Shown piece after piece: positions 1-9,023 of a stretch of DNA of 64,000 nt. The notes beneath the pieces are model-generated. The model had not been told where the DNA came from. It did not search any database and worked only from the letters and a program-made list of their open reading frames with translations. The first letter of the stretch is position 1. Every line of letters starts with the position of its first letter. Origin of the DNA: DASRHD01 sp035485575 (GTDB lineage: Bacteria; Verrucomicrobiota; Verrucomicrobiia; Opitutales; Opitutaceae). The position numbers and the translations under genes are program-made. The stretch spans positions 1-64,000 of the forward strand of contig DATHNW010000024.1 of NCBI GenBank assembly GCA_035485575.1. Direction: 5' to 3'.

Positions 1-2165
1 GTGCCAATATTGTATTCGATGTACTGGCCCACGGCATTGGCATCGAGGGAGACCCATTTGCCGCCGCTCGAATTCGCGTCCGTCTGGATCGTGCTGGTCG
101 GTCCGCTCGTGGTGTGGCCGGAGGTCTCCGCTTCATAATTAATCGGCGTGGCTGCACCGATGGTATAGGTCGCGCTTGAGATCGTGCTGTCGTTGAAGCC
201 GCTCTCGTAAGCGATGGCTTTCACCGTCGTCGTGCTGCCAACGGTAATGGCCACTCCATTATAAAGCGTGCCAGTCGTCTCGCTCGGTGTGCTGCCATCG
301 GTCGTGTAGTGGATGGAGGCGCCAGCGGTGGTCGTGCTGATCGTCACCGATTGCGCGCTGGTATAGGTGCCCGCGGCCGGAGTAAACGTCGGCGCGGCGC
401 AGGTCGGCAGATTGTTGATTGTGTAAGTGCCGACAACGACATTGCTGTCGCTCATGCCGCTCTTGTAAGCGATGGCCTTGAGCGTGGTTGTGCTGCTGAG
501 AGTAACCGCACCGCCGTACACCGTGCCGGCGGTCTCGCTCGGGATGCTGCCGTCCGTGGTATAACGAATGGAGGCGCCGCTGGTCGTCGTGCTGATCGTT
601 ACCGACTGCGCCGAGCTATAGAGACCGGCGGTGGGACTGAACGTCGGGTCAGCCACGGGCGTGGGGCCGGAGGAACCGAGGCTCCAAGCCGTAAGGTTGC
701 CGGAACCGCTGCCGAAGCCGCCAGCGGGACCATCAGCCATGTAAAGAATGCCATTGGCGAGAATGGGGCTGGTCCAGTGAAACTGGCCGATCGCGCCCGA
801 CCACAGGACCGTGCCCGTGGTGGGATCCATCGCATTGACCTGGCGGGGCGATTCCGTCGAGGTATGTTCGCCGCCGCCGGTGGCGGCATAGAGAACGTTG
901 TTGGCGACGAAGGCCGAGGTGTTGAAGTGCACAGAGGTAAACACATCGGACCAGGCCAGCACCAGGCTCGGATTTCCCGAGCTGTCGATCATCACCTTGA
1001 ATCCTGCAATGCCGTTGTGGCCGGGAGTGAAGGCCCAGACCTGGCCATCCGCCGGGTTGGTCCAGATGCAGACTTCCGATCGCATCATGCTCATCGCGGG
1101 GAAAGAGTATAAAAACAGTTCGCCGCCGAGATTTCCGGGGGCGCCCTTGCCGCTCAGGTTGGCGAGGTTGAGAATCCGGATATTATGATCCTTGCCGGGC
1201 TGGACGCCCAAGTGGGGGTATTTGCTGCTGAGCCCGACCGGCAGAATGCCCAGGCCGCCGCTGCCGATGTCCTGGTCTGAGCTGACCGATGCCGACCAGT
1301 TGGTGGGCGTGTAGCTGTCCACCGGATAACCCAGTCCGCCGGTGACCCGCGTGCTGCCATTGGCCGCGATGGCGACCCAGCTTTGCCGCCAAAGTTTGCC
1401 AGCGGTCCAGCCCGAGCCATTGTTTGTCCCACCCATTTCGAAAACCAGATCCAAACTGGAGTCATAGGGTATCGCGCGAGACCATGGATTGGCGCCGCTT
1501 TGCGTCTGGGTTGGCGAATGGGTGTCCGGCTGGTCGGACGCCGCCAGATTGAAAACGTGCTGGGTACCGGTATCGAGATTGATCGCGGTGACACAAGCAT
1601 GTCCCTGATTGGCGCAATAAAGGTACTCGTGACCATCCTTCGCGATTGCGACCGTCAGTTCGGAACTGCTTTTGCCCGAACCCGTCGTCTCGGGCCAGCC
1701 TCCGCCCGTGACTTCGGTGCCATCGCCGACCTTCAGCTTATGGGCCGCGCTGGAAGTGTTCAGATAGATAAATTGCCGGTTCAGATCGATGGCCGGAGCG
1801 GAATTGCCCGCCCCGCTGAAGCTCTTGCTCCAAACAGTGGAGCCATTGTGGGCATCATAGGCCGTGAGAGCACCCTTGTAGCCCTGGATAAAAATGAGGT
1901 CCTTGACGCCGGCAGGTGTCGAAACACCCGTCAAAAGCACGGGCGCGCCATCCGGGCTGTCCGAAATACCCACTTTAAAGAGCTGTTTCAGCCCGGAAAC
2001 ATTCGATGTGTTGATGGTGGTTTCCGAGGTGATGTTGCCGGTCTTGTCGGGGCTGAATTCAAACTGCAGCCAATCATAAGCACTGGCCCGGTGATTGAGA
2101 CTCAGGCTGGCGAGCAGTGAAAACATCAAGGCCGCCGCACGTCCGTTTACTTTGTTGCTGATCAT
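1..2165 (-). CDS. Secreted PQQ-like propeller protein with tandem chitobiase C-terminal-type domains (3' end outside window)
   Basis: The reading frame is open from an ATG at 2165 to the left edge, giving 721 codons with no stop, so the gene is partial. Residues 1 to about 29 look like a Sec signal peptide ending in an Ala-Ser-Ala motif. Residues about 30-490 resemble a PQQ-type beta-propeller, with recurring stretches such as GALTAYDAHNGSTVW and DPTTGTVLWSG. Two near-identical domains of about 80 residues follow (about 503-583 and 588-668). They carry the ISTTTxGASIxYTTDGSxP signature of the chitobiase/beta-hexosaminidase C-terminal domain. A third module begins with INYEAET and reads like a CBM6-type carbohydrate-binding domain before the edge. 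Likely an exported or surface protein that binds polysaccharide. No catalytic domain is visible in this part, so no enzymatic function is assigned. Confidence 0.8.
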   Translation of the reverse strand, partial: MISNKVNGRAAALMFSLLASLSLNHRASAYDWLQFEFSPDKTGNITSETTINTSNVSGLKQLFKVGISDSPDGAPVLLTGVSTPAGVKDLIFIQGYKGALTAYDAHNGSTVWSKSFSGAGNSAPAIDLNRQFIYLNTSSAAHKLKVGDGTEVTGGGWPETTGSGKSSSELTVAIAKDGHEYLYCANQGHACVTAINLDTGTQHVFNLAASDQPDTHSPTQTQSGANPWSRAIPYDSSLDLVFEMGGTNNGSGWTAGKLWRQSWVAIAANGSTRVTGGLGYPVDSYTPTNWSASVSSDQDIGSGGLGILPVGLSSKYPHLGVQPGKDHNIRILNLANLSGKGAPGNLGGELFLYSFPAMSMMRSEVCIWTNPADGQVWAFTPGHNGIAGFKVMIDSSGNPSLVLAWSDVFTSVHFNTSAFVANNVLYAATGGGEHTSTESPRQVNAMDPTTGTVLWSGAIGQFHWTSPILANGILYMADGPAGGFGSGSGNLTAWSLGSSGPTPVADPTFSPTAGLYSSAQSVTISTTTSGASIRYTTDGSIPSETAGTVYGGAVTLSSTTTLKAIAYKSGMSDSNVVVGTYTINNLPTCAAPTFTPAAGTYTSAQSVTISTTTAGASIHYTTDGSTPSETTGTLYNGVAITVGSTTTVKAIAYESGFNDSTISSATYTIGAATPINYEAETSGHTTSGPTSTIQTDANSSGGKWVSLDANAVGQYIEYNIG
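160..655 (-). repeat. Two tandem copies of a chitobiase C-terminal-type domain
   Basis: Two copies of about 240 bp lie head to tail inside the preceding gene (about 655-415 and 400-160). They are very similar at both DNA and protein level: YSSAQSVTISTTTSGASIRY against YTSAQSVTISTTTAGASIHY. The similarity suggests recent duplication or gene conversion. Boundaries are approximate. Confidence 0.7.
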
Positions 2166-2638
2166 TTTTTTCTGGGTTCAGGGTTAAAATTCTGGGCAAG
2201 GGCGGGCCGGACGGGATGACGGGGTGCCTTCAGACAGGGCTTGCGCTCATGGGGTGAAGCCCGGCCTCAAGCCTGCGGCAGTGCGAAGGTCCAGCGAGGG
2301 CACCATCGACAAAAGGGCCTGCTTTTCCGCCAAGCTCGGCGGAGAAGTGACGGGGGCAGTCGCGCTCGATAAGCGAGGAGACAATGACATCAGACGGGGG
2401 CTAGGGGTAAATTCGCCTGGAGCGAGGGGCAGACGCTCAGGCCGGGGGCAAAAAGGGCAGAAGAAACTTAATTGCGTATGTCCGCTTCCATTTCTGGTCA
2501 ATGCACTCGTCAGTTTCCACGTAAACTTGTTTCTATATCAATTTACAAATCAATTAGATGCAAATTCGATGGCGATTTCACCGGCCAGCAAATCCATCGC
2601 GCCACGTTCGACCGAAAAGGCGTGAATTTCCCGGCCGC
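2166..2638. other. Intergenic region, no gene recognised
   Basis: This stretch of 473 bp lies between the kinase stop and the secreted-protein start. Short open frames on both strands have no recognisable protein character. The part from about 2515 to 2575 is clearly AT-rich and could hold the promoter of the leftward secreted-protein gene, leaving a long leader, but I find no convincing -35/-10 pair. Confidence 0.4.
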
Positions 2639-4906
2639 TCAGGCCGGCGGGCGAGCCTTCAGGACTGACTTCACCGCCGCTAACAATGCTTCGCCCTTGA
2701 TGGGTTTGGCGAGAAAAGGGACGCCGATGGCCCGCAGATCTTTCTCAAACTGGCTGGATTTGACCACACCGCTGATGGCGATGATGGGGCAATGCGGATC
2801 ACGGGCCCGCAAAGCCCGAATAAACTCCATCTCGTTCGCGTCTTTCAACCGGATGTCGGTGACTATGAGATGTAGTTCCGAACGACTCGCCTCAAATATT
2901 CCGAGCGCCTCCTTGGCTGAAAGCGCGGTAAAGACGCGATAGCCTTCGTCAGCCAGGACCAATTCCAAGGCCGAGAGGATCATGGGCTCATCATCCACCA
3001 GCAGGATGCCCGTGCTGCGACCAGCCGTGGACGCGGAGGAGGGAAGCAAGGCCGACGGAGGCGACAAAACGGCGGGGAGATAAATCCGGAAGGTCGTGCC
3101 GCGCCCAATCTTGCTGTCGACGGTGAGGAACCCGCCGTGGCCCTTGACAATGCCGCGCACGGTGGAAAGGCCGAGACCCGTGCCCTGCCCCTCCCCCTTG
3201 GTGGTGAAGAAAGGATCGAAGATCCGATCAAGGATTTCCGGCGGAATGCCCGCACCGGTATCGGTCACCATCAACACCGCATAAGGGCCATGGTGCCCTT
3301 CGATCTGTGCCAGCGCATGCGTCCGGTCGAGCCGGATGTAATCAAGCGAGAGCGTAATCATGCCGTCCTCGGACATGGCGTCGCGGGCGTTGATGCATAG
3401 GTTCATCAACACCTGGTTGAGCTGCGTGGCATCGGCGCGCACGGGCGGCGGCTCGGTCAGAATTTTGGTTTCGACCAGGATGGAGGCCGGCAAAGTCGGC
3501 CGGATGAATTTTTCAAAATCCACCAGGAGGGAGCAGAGATTGAGCTCGCTGTGCCGCCCCTCCGTGCCACGGGCAAAAGACAGCAGCTGCCGCACCATGG
3601 ACGCCCCGTGCTGGGCGCCGGCCTCGATTGTGGCCACCAGCCTCCGATCGGATTCGGGCGCAGTCAGCTTCAGCAGGCCGGCCGACATGAGAATCGGCGC
3701 CAGCACGTTGTTCAGATCATGGGCGATGCCGCTGACGAGCATGCCCATGCTTTCCATGCGCTGCGCGCGCAAAAACTGGGCCTCCAGCTGCATTTTGTCG
3801 GTGACATCGGTATCGATGATCAGAAACCCGGACGGCGCGCCATTGGCGAGACGCATCAAGGTCCACCGGCTTTGCACCACCACCTCGCTGCCGCTTTTGG
3901 TGTGATGGCGCAATTCACCGAGCCATTCGCCGCGGGCAAGCGCCTCGTCGCAGGCGGTTTTCAGCAAGGACGACTCGGGCATGAGCAACAGGGTGGCGTT
4001 CTGGCCGAGCGCCTCGGAGGCCGTCCAGCCATAGAGACGCTCCGCCCCCTTGTTCCAATAAGTGATGCGGTGGTTGAGGTCGCGAACGAGAATGGCATCC
4101 TGGGTTTTGTCGAGAAGCGCGGCCTGCTCATGAATACGCTCCTCGGCCGCGCGCCGATCGGTTACGTCGCGGGCCACGACCAGCACATGGGTCACATTGC
4201 CATCCCGGTCGCAAATCACGCTGTCGTGCGATTCGATATAGCGCGGTGCGCCATCCTGCCGGATAATGCGGTATTCGGACTGACGGCCAATGCCGGAGCG
4301 CACCATTTCCGTAAAATCATCCCAGATGCGCTGGCGGTCGTCCGAATGGACGTTGGCAAAAAAACTGGTGCCGATAAGCTCAGCCGCCCCGCCCAGCGCT
4401 TTCGCGTAGGAAGGATTGTGGTAGAGCCGGCGGCCGTCGAGATCGAGCAGCACGACCAGATCCGCAACGTTCTCGGTGATTTCACGGAAACGCTCGCGGT
4501 TTTGCCGCAGCGCCTCCGCGGTCATGCGATGCTGCCGGCCTTCCTCGATGCGCGCGATCGCCTGGCGGATGGCCGGAATCAGCCGCCCGGGGCGATCCTT
4601 GATGACGTAGTCCATCGCCCCGCGCTTCAGCGCCTCCACCGCCCGATCCTCGCCAATGGTTCCGGACAGGAAAATGAACGGCTTTTCCGGGCACCATACC
4701 CGTGCCAGTTCAAGAGCCGACAGGCCGTCAAAACTTCCCATCGTGTAATCGGAAAGGATCACGTCAAAGTCGCCCACCTCCAAGGCGGCGACATATTGTG
4801 CGCGCGTCTCGACCTTGTTGACGGCGCACGAAGGCCATTCACGGGCGAGCAGCACCGCAATTAACTCGGCATCGGAACTTGAATCTTCCAGATGAAGGAT
4901 ACGCAT
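2639..4906 (-). CDS. Hybrid sensor histidine kinase/response regulator (REC-PAS-PAS-HisKA-HATPase-REC)
   Basis: A protein of 755 residues with no membrane segment, so a cytoplasmic sensor. An N-terminal receiver domain (about 1-120) has the phospho-acceptor Asp53 in SDYTMG. Two PAS domains follow (about 137-250 and 265-375). The HisKA box is GIAHDLNNVLAPI with His396, and the ATPase has NQVLMNLCINARDAM, DTGAGI and GTGLGL at about 497-580. A C-terminal receiver carries Asp684 in VTDIRLKD. The AHDLNN type of H-box is typical of hybrid kinases that signal through their own C-terminal receiver. No DNA-binding output lies beside it. I chose ATG 4906, which begins the receiver fold exactly (MRILHLED); a TTG at 4969 would add 21 residues unlike any domain. 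The input signal cannot be read from the sequence. Confidence 0.9.
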   Translation of the reverse strand: MRILHLEDSSSDAELIAVLLAREWPSCAVNKVETRAQYVAALEVGDFDVILSDYTMGSFDGLSALELARVWCPEKPFIFLSGTIGEDRAVEALKRGAMDYVIKDRPGRLIPAIRQAIARIEEGRQHRMTAEALRQNRERFREITENVADLVVLLDLDGRRLYHNPSYAKALGGAAELIGTSFFANVHSDDRQRIWDDFTEMVRSGIGRQSEYRIIRQDGAPRYIESHDSVICDRDGNVTHVLVVARDVTDRRAAEERIHEQAALLDKTQDAILVRDLNHRITYWNKGAERLYGWTASEALGQNATLLLMPESSLLKTACDEALARGEWLGELRHHTKSGSEVVVQSRWTLMRLANGAPSGFLIIDTDVTDKMQLEAQFLRAQRMESMGMLVSGIAHDLNNVLAPILMSAGLLKLTAPESDRRLVATIEAGAQHGASMVRQLLSFARGTEGRHSELNLCSLLVDFEKFIRPTLPASILVETKILTEPPPVRADATQLNQVLMNLCINARDAMSEDGMITLSLDYIRLDRTHALAQIEGHHGPYAVLMVTDTGAGIPPEILDRIFDPFFTTKGEGQGTGLGLSTVRGIVKGHGGFLTVDSKIGRGTTFRIYLPAVLSPPSALLPSSASTAGRSTGILLVDDEPMILSALELVLADEGYRVFTALSAKEALGIFEASRSELHLIVTDIRLKDANEMEFIRALRARDPHCPIIAISGVVKSSQFEKDLRAIGVPFLAKPIKGEALLAAVKSVLKARPPA

Positions 4907-4985
4907 CAGATAGGGTCTCGAACCTGCAATGGGCTGATCTGAGGCTAACTTTCTCCCTGCATTTCGCAACGTCCTGAATCTGCAT

Positions 4986-5015
4986 ATTTTACCTTATTTA
5001 TTTAATAGGTGAAAA
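4986..5015 (-). promoter_or_regulatory. Possible sigma-70-type promoter for the hybrid kinase
   Basis: Within an AT-rich island, the minus strand reads TTTTCA (5015-5010), 18 bases, then TAAAAT (4991-4986). This is a plausible -35/-10 pair about 80 bases upstream of the kinase ATG. It is judged by eye only. Confidence 0.35.
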
Positions 5016-5073
5016 TACCTAAAAATTTCAGCTCGCGAAAATACTGCACTGATTTAACCGGGACAAAAAAGCG

Positions 5074-5979
5074 CTAGGCTCCGCGGGCTCGATCAGGCGG
5101 CATGGCACTGCGATCAGCCGGCAGGCTGAAACAAAATGTCGCGCCGCCATCGGGCTGTCCCTCCGCCCAGGTCCGGCCGCCATGGCGCTGGATGATGCGG
5201 CGAACCAGGGCCAGTCCAAGCCCGTCCCCCGCAAACTCGTCCACCCCATGCAGCCGCTGAAACACGTTGAAAAGCTTGCCGACCTGCTGTGGGTCAAAGC
5301 CTACCCCGTTGTCGCGCACGAAAACAATGATTTCGTCGGGCCTAGACGGCGCCCGCCCGATCTCAATGCGCGCTTCCGGCCGCAGTCGGGTGAATTTCAC
5401 CGCGTTGGCGACCAAAGCCGCCAGAGCCTGCCGCATCATCACCACATCTCCCTCGACTGCGGGCAGGGCGGCGATGTCCCAGCGGATCGTCCGGCCCGCC
5501 GTCTCCGCCGCCAGGGCCTGGCGCACCTCCCCGACCAGATCGCCGAGGTCGACCCGGCTGCGCTGCAATGGCGTCCGGCCCAGCCGCGAAAACATCAGCA
5601 GCCCATCAATGAGCCGCCCCATGCGCTGCGCGGCCTGGCCGACGGTTTCGAGGTAGCGCCGGCTTTGCTCGTCGAGGGTGCCCGCAGTACGGTCCGCCAG
5701 CAGCTGCGCAAACCCGGTGACATGCCGCAGAGGGGCGCGCAAATCGTGCGACACCGCGTAGGCAAAGGCCTCAAACTCCTGCGTCACGGCCTCGAGCTCG
5801 GCGGTCCGCCGGCGTAATTCTGTATCCATTTTATTGATACTAATCGCGGCGTCGGCCCGGGCGCGCGCCGCGCGCCGCGCCAGCACCAGGGCGGCCAAAA
5901 CCAGGACGCCGGCCAGCAGCAGCACTGCCTCCGCCGCGCCGGCCGGGGCTTGCACAGGTTGGTCGCTCAGCCAGGCCAT
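5074..5979 (-). CDS. Membrane-anchored histidine kinase (phytochrome-like H-box)
   Basis: A protein of 301 residues from ATG 5979; a TTG start 39 bases earlier is possible. One membrane segment lies at about 17-34, followed by a basic and then coiled region. The dimerisation box FAYAVSHDLRAPLRHV places the phosphorylated His at residue 78. The ATP-binding domain shows N-box VANAVKFT, G1 box RDNGVGFD and G2 box GDGLGLALVRRII. The SHDLRAPLR motif is shared with phytochrome- and Cph1-type kinases, but no bilin-binding GAF domain is present, so there is no reason to predict light sensing. No response regulator is adjacent. The next gene downstream is the hybrid kinase with its two receivers, a conceivable but unproven partner. 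Confidence 0.88.
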   Translation of the reverse strand: MAWLSDQPVQAPAGAAEAVLLLAGVLVLAALVLARRAARARADAAISINKMDTELRRRTAELEAVTQEFEAFAYAVSHDLRAPLRHVTGFAQLLADRTAGTLDEQSRRYLETVGQAAQRMGRLIDGLLMFSRLGRTPLQRSRVDLGDLVGEVRQALAAETAGRTIRWDIAALPAVEGDVVMMRQALAALVANAVKFTRLRPEARIEIGRAPSRPDEIIVFVRDNGVGFDPQQVGKLFNVFQRLHGVDEFAGDGLGLALVRRIIQRHGGRTWAEGQPDGGATFCFSLPADRSAMPPDRARGA

Positions 5980-6036
5980 GATCCGGCGGAGGATTGACCA
6001 GCCGGCGCCGCAAGGCAACCGGCAAGATGCGGGCCC

Positions 6037-7344
6037 TCACGCCGAGCCGGCGGGCGGCGCACCGCCCGCGCCGGTGATGACGCGCGCCCCGCGCTTGTAC
6101 GTAAAATATGAATACGTCCACTGCATCAGCACGGAGAGCTTGCTGCGGAAGCCGACGAGGAACAGCAGGTGGACGAAGAGCCAGGCCGCCCAGGCGGGCC
6201 AGCCGCCGAACTTCAGCCGGCCGATCTGCGCCACGGCGGCGCTGCGCCCGATGGTCGCCAGCAGGCCCTTGTTCCAGTAGGCGAAGGCCTCGCGCGCGTC
6301 GGGGTCCGCCCCGCCCCGGCGCCGTTCGGCCAGGATGACCCTGGCGGCATGTGCGCCCATTTGCATCGCCGCAGGCGCGACGCCCGGCACCGCCACGCCG
6401 TTTTTATCGACGAGCGAAACCATGTCGCCGACCGCAAAGGCCTCCGGATGGCCGGGCAGGCTGAGGTCGGGCCGGACCTTGATGTGGCCGGCGCGGTCGA
6501 GTTCGACGCCGAGTTGTTTCGCGAGCGGATTGCCGTTAACGCCCGCCCCCCAGATGATGTTGCCCGCGCGGACGGTCTTTCCTCCCGCCACGATCTCGCC
6601 AGCGCCGATCTGCTCGACGCGCAGCCCCGTGTGCACCTCCACCCCGAGGCGCCCGAGCTGGCGCTGGGCGCTGGCCGAGAGCTCGGGCGGAAATGTGGCG
6701 AGCACGCGCGGACCGCCCTCGATCAGGAGAATGCGCGTGCGGGCCGGGTCGATGTGGTCGAAATCGCGCTCCAACACCGTGCGCGCCAGTTCGGCAAACG
6801 CCCCCGCGAGTTCGACGCCTGTCGGGCCGCCGCCCACCACGACGATGGTCATCAGCTCCTGCTGCTTCACCGGGTCGGGCTCGACCTCGGCGCGCTCGAA
6901 CGCGCGCAGGATTTTCCGGCGGATGCGCAGCGCATCATCGAGCGACTTGAGGCCGGGCGCATGCTGCTCCCATTCGGGATGGCCGAAATAATTCGTCACG
7001 CCGCCCAGCGCGAGCACCAGGTAATCGTAGGCCAGTTCGCCGAATTCGTGCACGACCCGGCGCGACGCCAGGTCGACTTCGCGGACCTCGGCCATGAGCA
7101 CCTCGAAGTTGGGCCGTCGGGAAAAAATCGCGCGGATGGGTTGCGCGATATCCGGGGCCGACAACCCGGCGCTCGCCACCTGGTAGAGCAACGGCTGGAA
7201 AAGGTGGTGATTCTGCCGGTCGACAACCGTGATGCGCGCGGCGCCCGGGGGAATCTTCTGGCAGAAGGTCAGGCCGCCGAAGCCGGCGCCAAGGACGACG
7301 ATGTGCGGAAGCGCGGGAGAAGTCACGGGCCGGCCGGTGTCCAT
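6037..7344 (-). CDS. ndh: Type II NADH:quinone oxidoreductase (NDH-2 family)
   Basis: A protein of 435 residues that should pass electrons from NADH to quinone at the inner face of the membrane without pumping protons. The N-terminal FAD-binding motif is IVVLGAGFGG, just after the start. The second nucleotide-binding motif is VVVGGGPTGVELAGAFAEL (for NADH). The FAD-contact motif AFAVGDM lies near residue 310. The C-terminal WLFVHLLFLVGFRSKL segment is the amphipathic or membrane-contact region typical of NDH-2. ATG 7344 is preferred over a TTG at 7377, since it leaves a short tail before the FAD fold. It stands alone, transcribed towards the kinases. Confidence 0.9.
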   Translation of the reverse strand: MDTGRPVTSPALPHIVVLGAGFGGLTFCQKIPPGAARITVVDRQNHHLFQPLLYQVASAGLSAPDIAQPIRAIFSRRPNFEVLMAEVREVDLASRRVVHEFGELAYDYLVLALGGVTNYFGHPEWEQHAPGLKSLDDALRIRRKILRAFERAEVEPDPVKQQELMTIVVVGGGPTGVELAGAFAELARTVLERDFDHIDPARTRILLIEGGPRVLATFPPELSASAQRQLGRLGVEVHTGLRVEQIGAGEIVAGGKTVRAGNIIWGAGVNGNPLAKQLGVELDRAGHIKVRPDLSLPGHPEAFAVGDMVSLVDKNGVAVPGVAPAAMQMGAHAARVILAERRRGGADPDAREAFAYWNKGLLATIGRSAAVAQIGRLKFGGWPAWAAWLFVHLLFLVGFRSKLSVLMQWTYSYFTYKRGARVITGAGGAPPAGSA

Positions 7345-7440
7345 GCCGGAGCTTGCGGGCAAGCCGCATGGAAGCAAACGGCTGACGGATTAATTTGCTG
7401 TTCTTCTGCGGATGAACAGATTTGTTTCAAAAATCCGGCA

Positions 7441-7761
7441 GTGAAAACACCGCAGAACATCCAGCTCATCGGCTCCGAGGTCGCCATCGCGTGGAACGAC
7501 GGCACGGAGACGTATTTTCCCGCCGCGGCGCTGCGTGCGGCCTCGCCCAGCGCGGAGACCCGCGGCGAACAGGACATCCTCGGCAACCAGTATGGCGGCG
7601 GTGCGCTGGGCAAGTTTGACGGCGTGCAGGTGCTCGGCTGGGAGCGCGTGGGCAACTACGCGCTGCGCTTCGAGTTCAGCGACGGCCACCGTACCGGCCT
7701 TTATTCCCATGATTATCTGCTTCAACTCGCCGGAAAACTTTCCGGCCAAAAAACACCATGA
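7441..7761 (+). CDS. DUF971 family protein (GBBH-like N-terminal domain)
   Basis: A 106-residue protein starting at GTG 7441. The sequence VAIAWNDGTETYFPAAALRAASPSAE and the C-terminal GHRTGLYSHDYLLQL are the signature of DUF971. The same fold forms the N-terminal domain of gamma-butyrobetaine hydroxylase and occurs beside Fe-S cluster proteins; I know of no established function for stand-alone members. Its stop overlaps the start of hisI in an ATGA (7758-7761), so the two are probably translationally coupled. The GTG start is chosen because the family fold begins right after it. Confidence 0.8.
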   Translation: MKTPQNIQLIGSEVAIAWNDGTETYFPAAALRAASPSAETRGEQDILGNQYGGGALGKFDGVQVLGWERVGNYALRFEFSDGHRTGLYSHDYLLQLAGKLSGQKTP

Positions 7762-8219
7762 ACGGCTACGTTTTTCCCGCCCGCACCACCACGGCCGAGG
7801 TTGAGCTCGGCACCACGCTGCAGCCCAAATTCGGGCCCGACGGCCTGATCCCGTGCATCACCACCGACGCCGCGACAAACGAGGTGCTGATGTTCGCGTT
7901 CATGAATGCCGAATCGCTCGCCCATACGATCAGGACGAAAAAGGCCACCTACTGGAGCCGCTCGCGCAACAAGCTCTGGGTGAAGGGCGAGGAATCCGGC
8001 CACGTGCAGCTGGTGCAGGAAATCCGCGTGGACTGCGACCAGGACGTGATCCTCCTCAAGGTGGAGAATGCCGGCGGCGCCGCCTGCCACAATGGCTACA
8101 AATCCTGCTTTTACCGCAAGCTCGCGACTGGCGCGCAGGCCGGCGATGCCGCCACGCTCAAGCTCGAGTTCGCCGCGCCACGCGTGTTCGACCCCGCGAC
8201 GGTGTACAAGAAGAAGTAA
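7758..8219 (+). CDS. hisI: Phosphoribosyl-AMP cyclohydrolase (histidine biosynthesis)
   Basis: A 153-residue HisI that opens the adenine ring of phosphoribosyl-AMP, the third step of histidine synthesis, in the cytoplasm. Diagnostic motifs are VLMFAFMNAES, TYWSRSRNKLWVKGEESGH and the metal-binding VDCDQDVILLKVE...GGAACHNGYKSCFYR. There is no fused HisE pyrophosphohydrolase domain, so that step must be encoded elsewhere. The C-terminal extension after SCFYR is slightly longer than usual. It is coupled by a 4-base overlap to the DUF971 gene; no other his gene is nearby. Confidence 0.95.
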   Translation: MNGYVFPARTTTAEVELGTTLQPKFGPDGLIPCITTDAATNEVLMFAFMNAESLAHTIRTKKATYWSRSRNKLWVKGEESGHVQLVQEIRVDCDQDVILLKVENAGGAACHNGYKSCFYRKLATGAQAGDAATLKLEFAAPRVFDPATVYKKK

Positions 8220-8231
8220 GGCGCCCGCGCC

Positions 8232-9020
8232 TCAGTTCTCGCAAGGCGCGAGGCCGCGCTGGCTTTTCTCCGCGAAGGCCAGCATGTGCCGGAACTCCGC
8301 GCTCGCGGCCTCCGGGTGTGCGCGCAGTTTCTCAAGCGCCTGCGTGCGGTTGAGGCCCTCGCGATAGAGGATGCGGAAAATCTGCTTCACGCGGTCGATC
8401 TGCTCGGCGGTGAAGCCGTTCCGTTCGAGCCCGATCTTGTTGACCGTGCGCACGACCACCGGCGACCCGTCCGCCATGAAAAACGGCGGCATGTCGTGCC
8501 GCAGTTTGGCGTCCGCCGCCAGCATCGAATAGGCCCCGATGCGGCTGAATTGGTGGATGCCCGCATAGGCACCGAGCACCGCGTGGTCCTCCACCGTGAC
8601 ATGGCCGGCCAGTCCCGCGTAATTGCTCATGATGATGTGGCTGCCGAACACGCAGTCATGCGCGATGTGGCAGTAGGCGAGAATCATGTTGTCCGAGCCG
8701 ACCGTGGTCATGGCGCCGTCGGCCGTGGCGGCATGCACCGTGACGTATTCGCGAAACACGTTGCGATCGCCGATCTGCACGCCGGGGCTGCCGCCCTTGA
8801 ACTTCAGGTCCTGCGATTTGCCGCCGATGCAGGCGTAGGGAAACACCTCGCAGTTTTTTCCCAGCGTGGTGTGGCCCTCGACGCTGGCGTGATGATGGAG
8901 GCGCGTGCCGTCGCCGATGACGGTGCGCCCGCCGACGTAGGCATAGGGGCCGATCTCGACGTCGCGGCCAAGCTCGGCCGCCGGCTCAATAATGGCCGTG
9001 GGATGGATGTTTGCAGGCAT
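8232..9020 (-). CDS. lpxA: Acyl-ACP:UDP-N-acetylglucosamine O-acyltransferase
   Basis: A 262-residue LpxA, catalysing the first step of lipid A synthesis (3-O-acylation of UDP-GlcNAc). The N-terminal two thirds are left-handed beta-helix hexapeptide repeats beginning at IHPTAIIEPAAELG. The catalytic His lies in the IAHDCVFGSHIIMSNYAG region, followed by GHVTVEDHAVLGAYAGIHQF. The C-terminal helical domain contains EGLNRTQALEKL. It lies 3 bases downstream of lpxC/fabZ, clearly as one transcript. Confidence 0.96.
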   Translation of the reverse strand: MPANIHPTAIIEPAAELGRDVEIGPYAYVGGRTVIGDGTRLHHHASVEGHTTLGKNCEVFPYACIGGKSQDLKFKGGSPGVQIGDRNVFREYVTVHAATADGAMTTVGSDNMILAYCHIAHDCVFGSHIIMSNYAGLAGHVTVEDHAVLGAYAGIHQFSRIGAYSMLAADAKLRHDMPPFFMADGSPVVVRTVNKIGLERNGFTAEQIDRVKQIFRILYREGLNRTQALEKLRAHPEAASAEFRHMLAFAEKSQRGLAPCEN

Positions 9021-9023
9021 GGG

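Noticed and set aside
2224..2625. 133-codon open frame on the plus strand
   Set aside because: GTG start, no ribosome-binding site, no family resemblance, and it lies in the probable leader of the leftward secreted-protein gene.
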